From assembly GCA_030688105.1 (NCBI GenBank), contig JAUYIV010000157.1:1-13823 (forward strand): a stretch of DNA of 13,823 nucleotides, in the 5' to 3' direction. A program made the translations under genes and the position numbers. Below are positions 1-6,549 of this stretch, one piece after another. The notes beneath the pieces were generated by a model. The model searched no databases. It was given only the letters and a program-made list of their open reading frames with translations, and was not told where the DNA came from. The stretch's first letter is position 1, and every line of letters starts with the position of its first letter. The stretch is from Actinomycetota bacterium (GTDB lineage: Bacteria; Actinomycetota; Acidimicrobiia; Spongiisociales; UBA11373).

Positions 1-164
1 GTCTTGCCGGCGCCGTTGGGGCCCAGGAATCCGAAGACCTCTCCCGTCTCGACCTGGAGATCGACTTCGACCACGCCGCGCTGCTTGCCGTAGAACTTGC
101 TGAGTCGCTCGAGGCGAATGGCGGGCATGGGGTGGAGGCTAACGGTGTCGGTGGGACCGCTCAT
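1..164 (-). CDS. ABC transporter ATP-binding protein, 5' end only (partial)
   Basis: This is the N-terminus of an ABC transporter ATPase that continues past the left edge of the window. The minus strand reads through an IRLERLSKFYGKQRGVVEVD-type first strand and reaches a Walker A P-loop, GPNGAGK, just before position 1 cuts the threonine codon. The FGFLGPNGAGKT wording is typical of DrrA/CcmA-type exporters that energise ABC-2 permeases. Two in-frame ATG codons are possible, at 164 and 128, adding or omitting 12 residues; neither has a clear Shine-Dalgarno sequence, and I used the longer form. The substrate cannot be told from this fragment. It is divergent from the CDF gene at 400. Seen: the P-loop. 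Inferred: the exporter subclass. Confidence 0.85.
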   Translation of the reverse strand, partial: MSGPTDTVSLHPMPAIRLERLSKFYGKQRGVVEVDLQVETGEVFGFLGPNGAGK

Positions 165-183
165 CAGGTCGCAGCGGATTCGA

Positions 184-218
184 TCGCGATACGCAATTCG
201 CAATACGCAATACGCGAT
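184..218. repeat. Heptamer array, unit about ACGCAAT, 5 copies
   Basis: Five consecutive 7-bp units read tcgcgat, acgcaat, tcgcaat, acgcaat and acgcgat. They lie in the gap between the divergent ABC ATPase and CDF genes. Units differ by one or two bases, so the array is not freshly expanded. It belongs with the other 7-bp arrays described in this window. Confidence 0.85.
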
Positions 219-341
219 ACGACAGAGAACCGGCGACTCGTTGGTGGCTGAAGCGAGTGCGGTGAGTCGCTCGGGGTCGCCCGCGATGGGCGATTACGGG
301 ACTCGATCTACGGAACCGTCCGAGAGCTGGGCGGCCGTCGA

Positions 342-362
342 ATCACGAATTGCGAATTGCGG
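342..362. repeat. Heptamer array, unit ATTGCGA, 3 copies, inverted relative to 184-218
   Basis: The units are atcacga, attgcga and attgcgg. ATTGCGA is the reverse complement of the TCGCAAT unit found at 184-218. The two arrays therefore form an inverted pair around a segment of roughly 120 bp, upstream of the CDF gene. They could fold into a long imperfect stem in RNA or single-stranded DNA. Confidence 0.7.
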
Positions 363-399
363 GCGAGCGAAGGGAGCCTCCCATAGACTCCCCGTCCGA

Positions 400-1311
400 A
401 TGGCCTCCGCTAATCGTGTCATCGTCCTGGCGGCGCTGGTCGCCAACGCTCTCATCGCCGTGCTCAAGTTCGTGGCCGCGGCGATCAGCGGAAGCACCGC
501 GATGCTCGCCGAGGGGTTCCACTCGGTCGCCGACTCGGGCAACCAGCTCTTTCTCCTCCGCGGCGCTGCGGCGAGCCGGTTCGAAGCCTCGGTCCGATTT
601 CCGTTCGGGAGGGGTAAGGAGGCGTACTTCTGGTCATTCATGGTGGCCGTGTTCCTGTTCGTGGGCGGTGGCGTGGTGGCCTTCATGGAGGGACTGGATC
701 GGATTCGCCATCCTCACGAGATCGATGTCGGGCTCACCTTCAACCTGGTGGTCCTCGGAGCCGCCGCCTTCTTCGAGATCGTGATCGCCTTCCGGCCGGC
801 ATTGCGTGAGTTCAATCGGAAACGGGGCAGCCGCCGGATCTGGAGGACGATCCGCGAGACGAAGGATCCGACGCTCCTCGTGGTGCTGTTCGAGGACAGT
901 GTCGCCGTACTGGGCCTGACGGTCGCCGCCGGTGGCCTGATCCTCGCCGATGTGACCGGCAACTCGATGTGGGACGGGGTCGCCTCCGTCGTCATCGGGG
1001 TCCTGCTCACGGTGGTTGCCTGGCTCTTGGCAGTTGAGACCAAGGGCCTGCTGGTGGGGGAGTCGGCCAGTCGAGTGGTGCGATCGTCGATCCGGGCCGC
1101 GGCACTGTCGGTGCCCGAGGTGGAGTCGGTCGAGCGGCTGCTGACGATGCACCTCGGGCCCGATGAGATCCTGGTGAACATGGACTTGACGGTGGAGGAG
1201 GGCCTCACCGCCGCCGACCTCGAGCGGATCACCGTGGCCGTCGAGTCCGAGATCGCGCAGGTCATCCCCGACGTGGCGAAGGTGTTCATAGAGTTCGGGG
1301 TCGAGCAGTGA
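400..1311 (+). CDS. Cation diffusion facilitator (CDF) metal transporter, ZnT9-like
   Basis: This predicted cytoplasmic-membrane exporter of divalent metal (Zn2+, Fe2+, Mn2+ or similar) probably works by proton antiport. The 303-aa protein has the expected hydrophobic helices. Helix 2 carries the metal-site motif HSVADSGN (residues 41-48), and helix 5 has FEDSVAVLG (about 164-172) followed by WDGVASVVIG (191-200), as in CDF/SLC30 members. The last roughly 85 residues form the cytoplasmic domain. Having ED in place of HxxxD in helix 5 points to the ZnT9-like branch, so the metal is uncertain. The open frame reaches back to about 97, but residues before the ATG at 400 are repeat-derived and unlike the family; homology begins at MASANRV. 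The stop overlaps the next gene by 4 nt (GTGA), so the two are likely co-translated. Confidence 0.9.
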   Translation: MASANRVIVLAALVANALIAVLKFVAAAISGSTAMLAEGFHSVADSGNQLFLLRGAAASRFEASVRFPFGRGKEAYFWSFMVAVFLFVGGGVVAFMEGLDRIRHPHEIDVGLTFNLVVLGAAAFFEIVIAFRPALREFNRKRGSRRIWRTIRETKDPTLLVVLFEDSVAVLGLTVAAGGLILADVTGNSMWDGVASVVIGVLLTVVAWLLAVETKGLLVGESASRVVRSSIRAAALSVPEVESVERLLTMHLGPDEILVNMDLTVEEGLTAADLERITVAVESEIAQVIPDVAKVFIEFGVEQ

Positions 1312-2144
1312 CGACCGCCTCGGCGCCCGCGTCGATCGCCAACCTCGGCCCGGGATTCGATCTGCTCGCGCTGGCGGTGTCGATGCGACTCGAGGTCGAG
1401 GTCGAGCGGTCGGATCGCTGGTCGATCACCAGCGACGGGAGGCCGGTGGACGAGGCGACCAGGCTCGCCGTCCGCGAGATGGCCGGCGAGCAGCCCCATG
1501 CGGTGTTCATACGATCGAGGATTCCCATGGGGAAGGGGCTCGGGTCGAGCGCCGCGCTCCGGGTGGCCACTCGGGCGGCGATCGAGGCGGGTTCGGGGTG
1601 GCCCGATCCTGGTGAGGTGTTTCGACGGGCGGCTGCTGCCGAAGGTCACCCCGACAATGCTGCGGCCGCCGTGTACGGCGGACTTGTGAGCGTCACCGCC
1701 ACCGGTGGGATCCTCCGGCTCGGGGTCCACCCCTCGCTTCGGATTGTGGTGGGTGTCCCGAGCGCCGCGATGCCGACGGAAGCGGCCCGGCAGGTGCTCT
1801 CCGACACGGTTTCTCGGTCGGTGGCGGTGCGCACCGCGGCACGGGTGGCGGCGCTGGTCGAGGGTCTTCGCCTGGCCGATCCCACCGCCCTGGCGGCGGC
1901 CTCGGGTGACGAAATGCACGAGCCCCTTCGGGACGACCTCTCCCCGATCACCGCGAAGATGATCGAGGCGGCGCGAGCTGCCGGCGCCCTGCACGCAGCG
2001 TGGAGCGGTGCCGGCCCGTCGGCCGTGGCACTGGGGACCGACCGCACCGCGGCGGCAGTGGCCCGGGCTCTTGGAGATGTGCTCGGCGACGAGGGCGAGG
2101 TGCTGCGTCCCGAGATCGAGCGGACCGGATTGGAGATCACATGA
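1308..2144 (+). CDS. thrB: Homoserine kinase (GHMP family)
   Basis: Homoserine kinase phosphorylates L-homoserine with ATP to O-phosphohomoserine, the committed step to threonine, in the cytoplasm. The 278-aa product has all three GHMP motifs: N-terminal SIANLGPGFD (9-18), the ATP-binding loop IPMGKGLGSSAA (72-83), and C-terminal SGAGPSA (233-239). EGHPDN at 112-117 is typical of ThrB rather than mevalonate or galactokinase relatives. The GTG start at 1308 lies inside the CDF stop codon region (4-nt overlap) and leaves only a short leader before motif 1. The stop overlaps the DinB-like start by 4 nt. The context is unusual: ThrB normally sits with homoserine dehydrogenase and threonine synthase, neither of which is here. 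A paralogous GHMP kinase with another substrate is possible, but the motifs favour ThrB. Confidence 0.92.
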   Translation: MTTASAPASIANLGPGFDLLALAVSMRLEVEVERSDRWSITSDGRPVDEATRLAVREMAGEQPHAVFIRSRIPMGKGLGSSAALRVATRAAIEAGSGWPDPGEVFRRAAAAEGHPDNAAAAVYGGLVSVTATGGILRLGVHPSLRIVVGVPSAAMPTEAARQVLSDTVSRSVAVRTAARVAALVEGLRLADPTALAAASGDEMHEPLRDDLSPITAKMIEAARAAGALHAAWSGAGPSAVALGTDRTAAAVARALGDVLGDEGEVLRPEIERTGLEIT

Positions 2145-2656
2145 CACACGAGTCGATCGACCGGCCCGAGGGATACTCCCCCCAGGTCGGCGCGCTATTG
2201 GCGATGACGGAGGAGTGTCGCGGACGCACCCTGAGGCTGGTGGAGAGTCTCGACCCGGAGCGGATCGACACGCCGCCCGCATGGCTGGGGAACAGTCCCG
2301 GGTCGCTGCTGTATCACATTGCCGCGATCGAGCTCGACTGGCTCTTTGCCGAGATCATGGCGAAGGATTTTCCCGAGGAGACGTCGGTGTGGTTCCCCCA
2401 CGATGTGCGGGAGGAGAGCGGCAGGTTGACCCCGGTGGTGGGGGAGTCCAAGGAGCACCATCTCGCCCGTCTCCGGTGGGTCAGGGACCTAATGCGCGAC
2501 GAGCTCAGGTCTCTGTCCGACGATGATCTGCAGGTGACGCGCCCCACCGACGGCGGTAACACCGTCACTCCCGAGTGGGTGCTCCATCATCTGATGCAGC
2601 ACGAAGCCGAGCACCGCGGCCAGCTCGGCGAGATCCAAGCATCCTGGGGTAGATGA
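2141..2656 (+). CDS. DinB-like metal-dependent protein
   Basis: This 171-aa protein belongs to the DinB/YfiT-like four-helix-bundle superfamily. Characterised members bind a divalent metal through three histidines, and several are thiol-dependent transferases or hydrolases acting on mycothiol or bacillithiol. The triad is visible here: H59 in LLYHIAAIE, then H154 and H158 in LMQHEAEHRGQL near the C-terminus. Length and spacing match the family. The ATG at 2141 was chosen because it overlaps the ThrB stop as ATGA; an upstream open frame exists but lies wholly inside thrB. The stop overlaps the following gene by 4 nt. The substrate is unknown. In actinobacteria a mycothiol-linked role would be natural, but nothing in the sequence proves it. 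Confidence 0.85.
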   Translation: MTHESIDRPEGYSPQVGALLAMTEECRGRTLRLVESLDPERIDTPPAWLGNSPGSLLYHIAAIELDWLFAEIMAKDFPEETSVWFPHDVREESGRLTPVVGESKEHHLARLRWVRDLMRDELRSLSDDDLQVTRPTDGGNTVTPEWVLHHLMQHEAEHRGQLGEIQASWGR

Positions 2657-3783
2657 GAGCCACGACGCCCGTCCCCTGGGCTGCGACGCACCTCGACCGG
2701 CGCAAGGCGTCGGTGCTCGAGGTGCTTCACGACTCGATCGGCTGCTACGCCACTCCCCCGATCTCCTATCTGGAGCTGGCGGCCCGTGTCCCCAAGTTCA
2801 AGAAGAAGCATCTCGATGACCTCTACTCGGGCCGGAAGGTGGTCGGGCTGAGGACCCTGCGGGGGAGCGCCTTTCTCATGCCCGTCGACCTGCTGCCGAT
2901 CGTGGTCCCAGCCACGCGGGAGCGAAACGAGCGCGCCTTCGGCTCGTACGTGGAGCGGGTGCTGGTCGTCGACGACTATGCGACCTGGGCTTCACGAATC
3001 GAGGACGTCTTGTCCGACGGCGTTCACCGGAGCGTGCCCGAGATCAAGGAGGCCCTCGAACCACCGGAGGAGGACGCCAAGGGCCTCAACTTCGTCATCA
3101 ACCAGATGGCAACGGAGTGCCGCCTCGTCGGGACGGGCGAGCCGAAATCCTGGCGATCGGGGCGCAATGCGCTCACGCTGTGGAGCTCCTGGCTGCCCGA
3201 GATCGATGTGTGGTCGCCGAACCCGGCCGATTGCCGCGCCGAGGTTGCCGGTCTGTATCTGCGATCGCATGGTCCGGCCCACACGGAGGATCTGGCGTGG
3301 TGGGCGGGCTTCACCACCGCCCAGGCGCGACAGGCCATCGAAGACTGTGGGGCGGAGGCAGACCGGGAGGGGATGTTTGCGGTCGAGGGCACCGCCGAGG
3401 GGCGCCCGCCGCGGCTCCGGCTCCTCCCGGTCTGGGACGCGTTGATGGTGACATGGAAGGATCGAAGCCGGTTCCTGTCCGAGGAGGTGGCCCCGTTCGT
3501 GTACGACCGCGACGGCAATGCGACCTCCGTGGTTCTCGATCAGGGCGAAGTCGCCGGGGTATGGAGCCTGGGCCCCGACGATGTCCGTCTCGAGATCCGG
3601 GTCGCCCCGTTCGACCGGTTCACCCCCAGGCAGTGGGCGGCGATCCAGGAGGAGGCGAAGCTGATCGGAGGTCTCGCCGGATCGAAGGAGGTCGTCGTAC
3701 AGCGGTGCAAAGAACCGCGCTCGCTCATCGACGGCCCGCGGAACCTCTTCTTGCGGCCGCTGCGCGATCACGAATGCGGGTGA
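2653..3783 (+). CDS. Winged-helix DNA-binding / AlkZ-like (HTH_42) protein
   Basis: This 376-aa protein resembles the HTH_42 superfamily of AlkZ/AlkX-type DNA glycosylases, which excise alkylated or crosslinked bases. Family landmarks in order are HGPAHTEDLAWWAGF (206-220, the conserved GPAT-DLAWW-G segment), LLPVWDALMVTWKDRS (258-272) and a VVLDQGEVAGVW strand (about 295-307). The N-terminal QxQ or QxD segment that supplies the catalytic glutamine or aspartate in characterised members is not recognisable; the equivalent region reads about GCYATPPISYLELAARV. It may therefore be a divergent glycosylase or a DNA-binding protein without glycosylase activity. The start overlaps the DinB-like stop as ATGA, and it is the last gene of the block. 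Superfamily assignment is fairly sure; activity is uncertain. Confidence 0.8.
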   Translation: MRATTPVPWAATHLDRRKASVLEVLHDSIGCYATPPISYLELAARVPKFKKKHLDDLYSGRKVVGLRTLRGSAFLMPVDLLPIVVPATRERNERAFGSYVERVLVVDDYATWASRIEDVLSDGVHRSVPEIKEALEPPEEDAKGLNFVINQMATECRLVGTGEPKSWRSGRNALTLWSSWLPEIDVWSPNPADCRAEVAGLYLRSHGPAHTEDLAWWAGFTTAQARQAIEDCGAEADREGMFAVEGTAEGRPPRLRLLPVWDALMVTWKDRSRFLSEEVAPFVYDRDGNATSVVLDQGEVAGVWSLGPDDVRLEIRVAPFDRFTPRQWAAIQEEAKLIGGLAGSKEVVVQRCKEPRSLIDGPRNLFLRPLRDHECG

Positions 3784-3796
3784 AACCCGAATATCC

Positions 3797-3840
3797 AGAG
3801 GCCGTGCCATGGACCAGATGATCCTGAGTTCATGGCCTCT
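3797..3840 (+). terminator. Possible hairpin after the ThrB block (weak)
   Basis: A perfect 7-bp inverted repeat, agaggcc at 3797-3803 and ggcctct at 3834-3840, encloses a 30-nt loop 13 nt past the stop of the HTH_42-like gene. No U-tract follows, so a Rho-independent terminator is only a possibility. The right arm lies in a 28-bp sequence that recurs at 3949. Confidence 0.25.
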
Positions 3841-3860
3841 TCGGCTGACGCCTCATCGGA

Positions 3861-3888
3861 TCAGATGTCAGATTTCAGATGTCATATG
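3861..3888. repeat. Heptamer array, unit TCAGATG, 4 copies
   Basis: Four exact-length units read tcagatg, tcagatt, tcagatg and tcatatg. This array is AT-richer than the surrounding DNA. It lies immediately after the first 28-bp direct repeat. Confidence 0.9.
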
Positions 3889-3919
3889 CCGGTCGGTGAA
3901 CAGCCGCGGGAGACGGGGG

Positions 3920-3947
3920 GCGGGAGGCGGGAGGCGGGAGGCGGTAA
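3920..3947. repeat. Heptamer array, unit GCGGGAG, 3 exact copies plus a degenerate one
   Basis: The units are gcgggag three times and then gcggtaa. The unit is unrelated in base composition to the neighbouring TCAGATG array only 31 bp away, although the period is the same. The second 28-bp direct repeat begins 1 bp after it. Confidence 0.9.
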
Positions 3948-4053
3948 GTCATGGCTCTTCGGCTGACGCCTCATCGCGGTGTGAGGTCCATGCTGGGTGC
4001 GACGGCTCGATGAACCTGCCGTCTAGCCACAGAGGGCGTGGCCGGTGAAGATC

Positions 4054-4069
4054 GAGGAGGGCGGCGATG
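4054..4069 (+). promoter_or_regulatory. Strong ribosome binding site for the small protein at 4067
   Basis: The sequence gaggagg at 4054-4060 lies 6 nt before the ATG at 4067. This is one of the best Shine-Dalgarno matches in the window. It is the main reason for accepting the 65-codon frame as a real gene. Confidence 0.6.
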
Positions 4070-4264
4070 AGTGACACGATCAGCGTGCGGGATCACAGCC
4101 GGCCCTGCGAGCACGGTTCACTGTGGCCCCACTGGATCCACCCGGTGAAGGCCCGATGGTGGCAGGAGCCCGATTGTCTCGGGGGCCGGGAGATGACTTT
4201 GCGGCGGCTTCGCGAAGGCGTGTGGATGGAGGTCGGCGAGGAAGGCGATGGGAAGGCCCAGTGA
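4067..4264 (+). CDS. Small Cys/His-rich hypothetical protein
   Basis: A 65-aa product of unknown function. The N-terminal half holds a cluster of possible metal ligands: H10, C14, H16, H22, H25 and C37, in the context DHSRPCEHGSLWPHWIHP followed by CLGGRE. It is tryptophan-rich (W20, W23, W31, W32). Together these suggest a compact zinc-binding or treble-clef-like fold, but I recognise no named family. A strong ribosome binding site precedes the ATG. There is no signal peptide or membrane segment. The next frame begins about 54 nt downstream on the same strand. Small proteins of this look are common in actinobacterial accessory regions and phages, which fits the repeat-rich surroundings. It is more likely a real gene than not; no function is assigned. 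Confidence 0.55.
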   Translation: MSDTISVRDHSRPCEHGSLWPHWIHPVKARWWQEPDCLGGREMTLRRLREGVWMEVGEEGDGKAQ

Positions 4265-4318
4265 CACGCCCTCCCTTCGGCCTGCGCGGCGATGTCACCC
4301 GACGGGAGCTTGATCGGT

Positions 4319-4942
4319 GTGCACAATGATGCGATGCGGGTCGCCGATGCTGCCACGATGATCATCGAGTCGGTCGAAACCGAAGGACTGCTACTCGTCC
4401 ACGACAAGGTGCTGCCCTCGGTGACCGCGTTGATCGCGGGTGCGCCGGTCCGCGGGTCGTGGTGGTCGCATCCCTTGGCCAACCTCATGTACACCGCGTT
4501 GGGCGCCGTCGAGGGTCAGGTCGCAACTTGCAAGCTGGTCGGCAAGAAGCTCACACTCGTCGCTCCGAGACTGTGGCCCGGTCTTGGCTCCGTCGGCGGC
4601 TCGAAACAGGCCTGGCAACTCGACGGCCTGCCGCAAGCGGCGATGGATTTGCTCGATCGAGTGGAGTCGTCGTCGCTTCCGGTGGTGCTCGACCTCCCCG
4701 AGTTCAGAGCCGCAGGACGACTCCTCGAAGAACGACTGCTCGCATCAGGCGATGAGGTCCATACCGATGCCGGCCACCACCTCAAGGCACTCGTGTCCTG
4801 GAGCCGGTGGATGAAGGATCGTGGGGTGAGCAGTCCTCTGCCCAAGCCCGAGTCGGCCATGACGCGTTTCGAAGAGATCGTCGAGCGTTGGGCTCCGAAT
4901 CGACAGCTCCTCCCGTGGCCAGGGCGGGCGACAGCGCATTGA
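4319..4942 (+). CDS. Uncharacterised conserved-type protein
   Basis: A roughly 207-aa soluble protein that I cannot assign to a function. The core, about residues 20-85, contains LLLVHDKVLPSVTALIAG, then GSWWSHPLANLMYTALGAVE, then CKLVGKKLTLVAPRLWPGL. From memory, this GSWWxHP...KLVxGKxTLVxxRLWP pattern recurs in uncharacterised actinobacterial proteins. The C-terminal part is mostly charged helix. There are no membrane segments and no recognisable catalytic motif. Start choice: the GTG at 4319 has gggag at 4304-4308 with 10-nt spacing; the ATG at 4334 and the ATG at 4292 are alternatives without an obvious ribosome binding site. It follows the small Cys/His protein by 54 nt and converges with the cyclase-family gene. 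Confidence 0.7.
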   Translation: MHNDAMRVADAATMIIESVETEGLLLVHDKVLPSVTALIAGAPVRGSWWSHPLANLMYTALGAVEGQVATCKLVGKKLTLVAPRLWPGLGSVGGSKQAWQLDGLPQAAMDLLDRVESSSLPVVLDLPEFRAAGRLLEERLLASGDEVHTDAGHHLKALVSWSRWMKDRGVSSPLPKPESAMTRFEEIVERWAPNRQLLPWPGRATAH

Positions 4943-5036
4943 AGCGTTGCTCAGATGACCAGCCTGGGTATCGCAACCGCGGGCGTCGCCTCCGCCAGGG
5001 TGAGGGAATGACTGCCATCCCCTTCCAACGCCGCAG

Positions 5037-5053
5037 TGGCGTGGATGACGCCA
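5037..5053. terminator. Possible bidirectional hairpin between convergent genes
   Basis: A 6-bp stem, tggcgt at 5037-5042 and acgcca at 5048-5053, with a 5-nt loop lies between the convergent ends of the uncharacterised gene (4942) and the cyclase gene (5064). There is no U-tract on either strand. It is weak evidence only. Confidence 0.3.
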
Positions 5054-5063
5054 TGTGATGCCC

Positions 5064-5705
5064 TCACTCGACGATGGCGAACGCCCGTACCGGGAACGTG
5101 CCGACGCCGGCGAAACGCGGCGGGACCGCGAAGAACCTGAAGCGGTCGCGGGGGAGGGCCTCGAGATTCGTCAGATGCTCGACGATCGGGATCCCCGCGG
5201 CGAGCAGCGCGGTGTGAGCGGGGCGCTCCCCATCCGACGTGTCGTCGATGTTCACCGAGTCGATTCCGACTAGCGCGGGGCCGGCGGCCACCAGGGCGTC
5301 GATCGCCACGCGGGTCAGGTGGGGATGCCCGCCGGCGCCGTATGTCGGGCTGCCCCAATGGCGGCTCCAACCGGTTCGAAACAGCACCGCCATGCCTGTC
5401 ATGGGCCCGGGGTCGAGGTCGATCGGTGGGCCCGGGGCATCGATCACGACGCCCGGGACGTTTGCGACGACCTCGAGACCCAACCCGGCGAGGTCGAAGC
5501 CGTCGCGGCGGCGGTGGGCCGGCGTGTCGAGGTAGGTCCCGGTGTTGGCGACCATCTCGAAGGCCTTGATCGAGAACTCGGTACCCGGCGCGTAATGGCT
5601 AGCGGAGTCATCGAACGACATGTGGTCTCGCACCTTCGGCTGGGGCACGCCCGGATAAGCCCCACGCCCATCCCCGAACTCGTGGCTGAGATCGACGAGC
5701 GTCAC
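5064..5705 (-). CDS. Cyclase-family hydrolase (kynurenine formamidase-like)
   Basis: This 213-aa protein belongs to the cyclase family, which includes metal-dependent arylformamidases and related amide or lactone hydrolases. It opens with the typical MTLVDLSHEF start. The metal-site segment reads NTGTYLDTPAH (54-64), where classical members have HxGTHxDxPxH; D60 and H64 are kept, but the first histidine is Asn and the second Tyr. Family members with this NTGTYLDTP wording exist as a subgroup, so it may still be active on another substrate or with altered metal binding. The GTG at 5705 puts the family start at residue 1; an in-frame TTG at 5726 adds seven residues. It lies downstream of the SDR gene on the same strand with a 75-bp gap holding a heptamer array. 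The substrate is not deducible. Confidence 0.85.
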   Translation of the reverse strand: MTLVDLSHEFGDGRGAYPGVPQPKVRDHMSFDDSASHYAPGTEFSIKAFEMVANTGTYLDTPAHRRRDGFDLAGLGLEVVANVPGVVIDAPGPPIDLDPGPMTGMAVLFRTGWSRHWGSPTYGAGGHPHLTRVAIDALVAAGPALVGIDSVNIDDTSDGERPAHTALLAAGIPIVEHLTNLEALPRDRFRFFAVPPRFAGVGTFPVRAFAIVE

Positions 5706-5734
5706 GGACGCGGACTCACTTGGCAACGCGTCCG

Positions 5735-5762
5735 GCGGGTAGCGGGTGGCGGGTGGCGGGCA
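5735..5762. repeat. Heptamer array, unit GCGGGTG, 4 copies
   Basis: The units are gcgggta, gcgggtg, gcgggtg and gcgggca, followed by a partly repetitive gcagcga/gcgcagcga stretch. It sits 18 nt beyond the SDR stop codon and 29 nt before the chosen cyclase start, so an SDR-cyclase transcript would contain it. Confidence 0.88.
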
Positions 5763-5780
5763 GCAGCGAGCGCAGCGAGC

Positions 5781-6539
5781 TCACGTCGCCGTCATCCCGC
5801 CGTCGACGACGATCACCTGCCCTGTGACGAACGACGAAGCGTCGGACAGCAGGTAGACCGCGGCGCCGGCGATCTCGTCGGGCTGAGCGTGCCGCCCGAG
5901 GGGCGCTCGGTCGACGAAGCGAGCGCGCAGCTCTTGGTCCTCGACGAGCGTCGCGGCAAAACGGGTCTCGACCAGACCGGGAGCGATGGCGTTCACCCGC
6001 ACTCCGGCTCCTCCAAGCTCGGCGGCGAGCGTCTGGGTCATCGATACGACCGCGGCTTTCGTCATCGCATAGACCCCCTGTAGGGGGGAGGCCCTCATTG
6101 CGTTGACGCTGGCGATGTTGACGATCGATCCGCCTCCCCGGGATGCGCTGACGAACTCTCGGGTCGGATAGAAGTAGCCCTTGAGGTTCACCTCGAAGAT
6201 CTTGTCCCAGGCGGCGTCATCGATGCCGAGCATCGGGCCGAAGTAGACGTTGGTGGCGGCGTTGTTGACCAGGCCGTGGATTTGGCCGAACTCGTCCTTT
6301 GCCTTGGCGAAGAGAGCGGCGATGTCGTCCGCCTTCCCGACATGGGCGGCCACGGGGAGCGCGACGCCGCCGTCCTCACGTATCGAGGCGGCGACCGCAT
6401 CGAGGCCCTCCTGCCTTCGGGAGGCGAGCACGACGGACGCGCCGGCGGCGGCTGCGGCGCGGGCGATCGCCTCGCCGATTCCCCGGCTGGCGCCGGTGAT
6501 GACGACGACGCGGTCGGTGAGGCTGAAGTCTGCTGGCAT
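5781..6539 (-). CDS. Short-chain dehydrogenase/reductase (SDR), FabG-like
   Basis: A classical SDR of 252 aa that would carry out NAD(P)-dependent oxidation or reduction of a carbonyl or alcohol in the cytoplasm. The cofactor motif TGASRGIG is at 15-22 and NNAA at 92-95. The catalytic tetrad is complete: N118, S144, Y157 and K161 (YAMTK). The C-terminal GQVIVVDGG segment is standard. An arginine pair (R41, R42) after the second strand suggests NADPH preference. The start lies 10 nt downstream of the amidotransferase stop on the same strand, so the two are almost certainly one transcript. The substrate is unknown: FabG-like SDRs are too diverse to assign from sequence alone, and the neighbours do not reconstruct a known pathway. 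Confidence 0.93.
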   Translation of the reverse strand: MPADFSLTDRVVVITGASRGIGEAIARAAAAAGASVVLASRRQEGLDAVAASIREDGGVALPVAAHVGKADDIAALFAKAKDEFGQIHGLVNNAATNVYFGPMLGIDDAAWDKIFEVNLKGYFYPTREFVSASRGGGSIVNIASVNAMRASPLQGVYAMTKAAVVSMTQTLAAELGGAGVRVNAIAPGLVETRFAATLVEDQELRARFVDRAPLGRHAQPDEIAGAAVYLLSDASSFVTGQVIVVDGGMTAT

Positions 6540-6549
6540 CCCCCCGAGC

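Larger units (their letters stand above)
3830..3976. repeat. Pair of about 28-bp direct repeats flanking two heptamer arrays
   Basis: The sequence tcatggcctcttcggctgac and its continuation to catcg at 3830-3858 recurs at 3949-3976 with a single base missing (tcatggctcttcggctgacg onward). The roughly 90 bp between the copies hold two different 7-bp arrays, at 3861-3888 and 3920-3947. This looks like a duplicated repeat module rather than coding sequence. Confidence 0.8.

Noticed and set aside
97..399. N-terminal extension of the CDF frame back to 97
   Set aside because: The translation is repeat-derived (QYAIR-type periodic peptide from 7-bp units), has no family similarity, and overlaps the divergent ABC ATPase start. 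Homology begins at the ATG at 400.
714..2282. Long minus-strand open frame of 522 codons opposite the CDF and thrB genes
   Set aside because: It is Arg/Gly/Pro/His-rich low-complexity translation, typical of an antisense shadow in high-GC DNA. The plus strand carries complete family motifs throughout.
3809..4048. 79-codon plus-strand frame in the repeat-rich gap
   Set aside because: It crosses the 28-bp direct repeats and the GCGGGAG array, giving RRGAGGGRREA-type sequence. There is no ribosome binding site and no family similarity.
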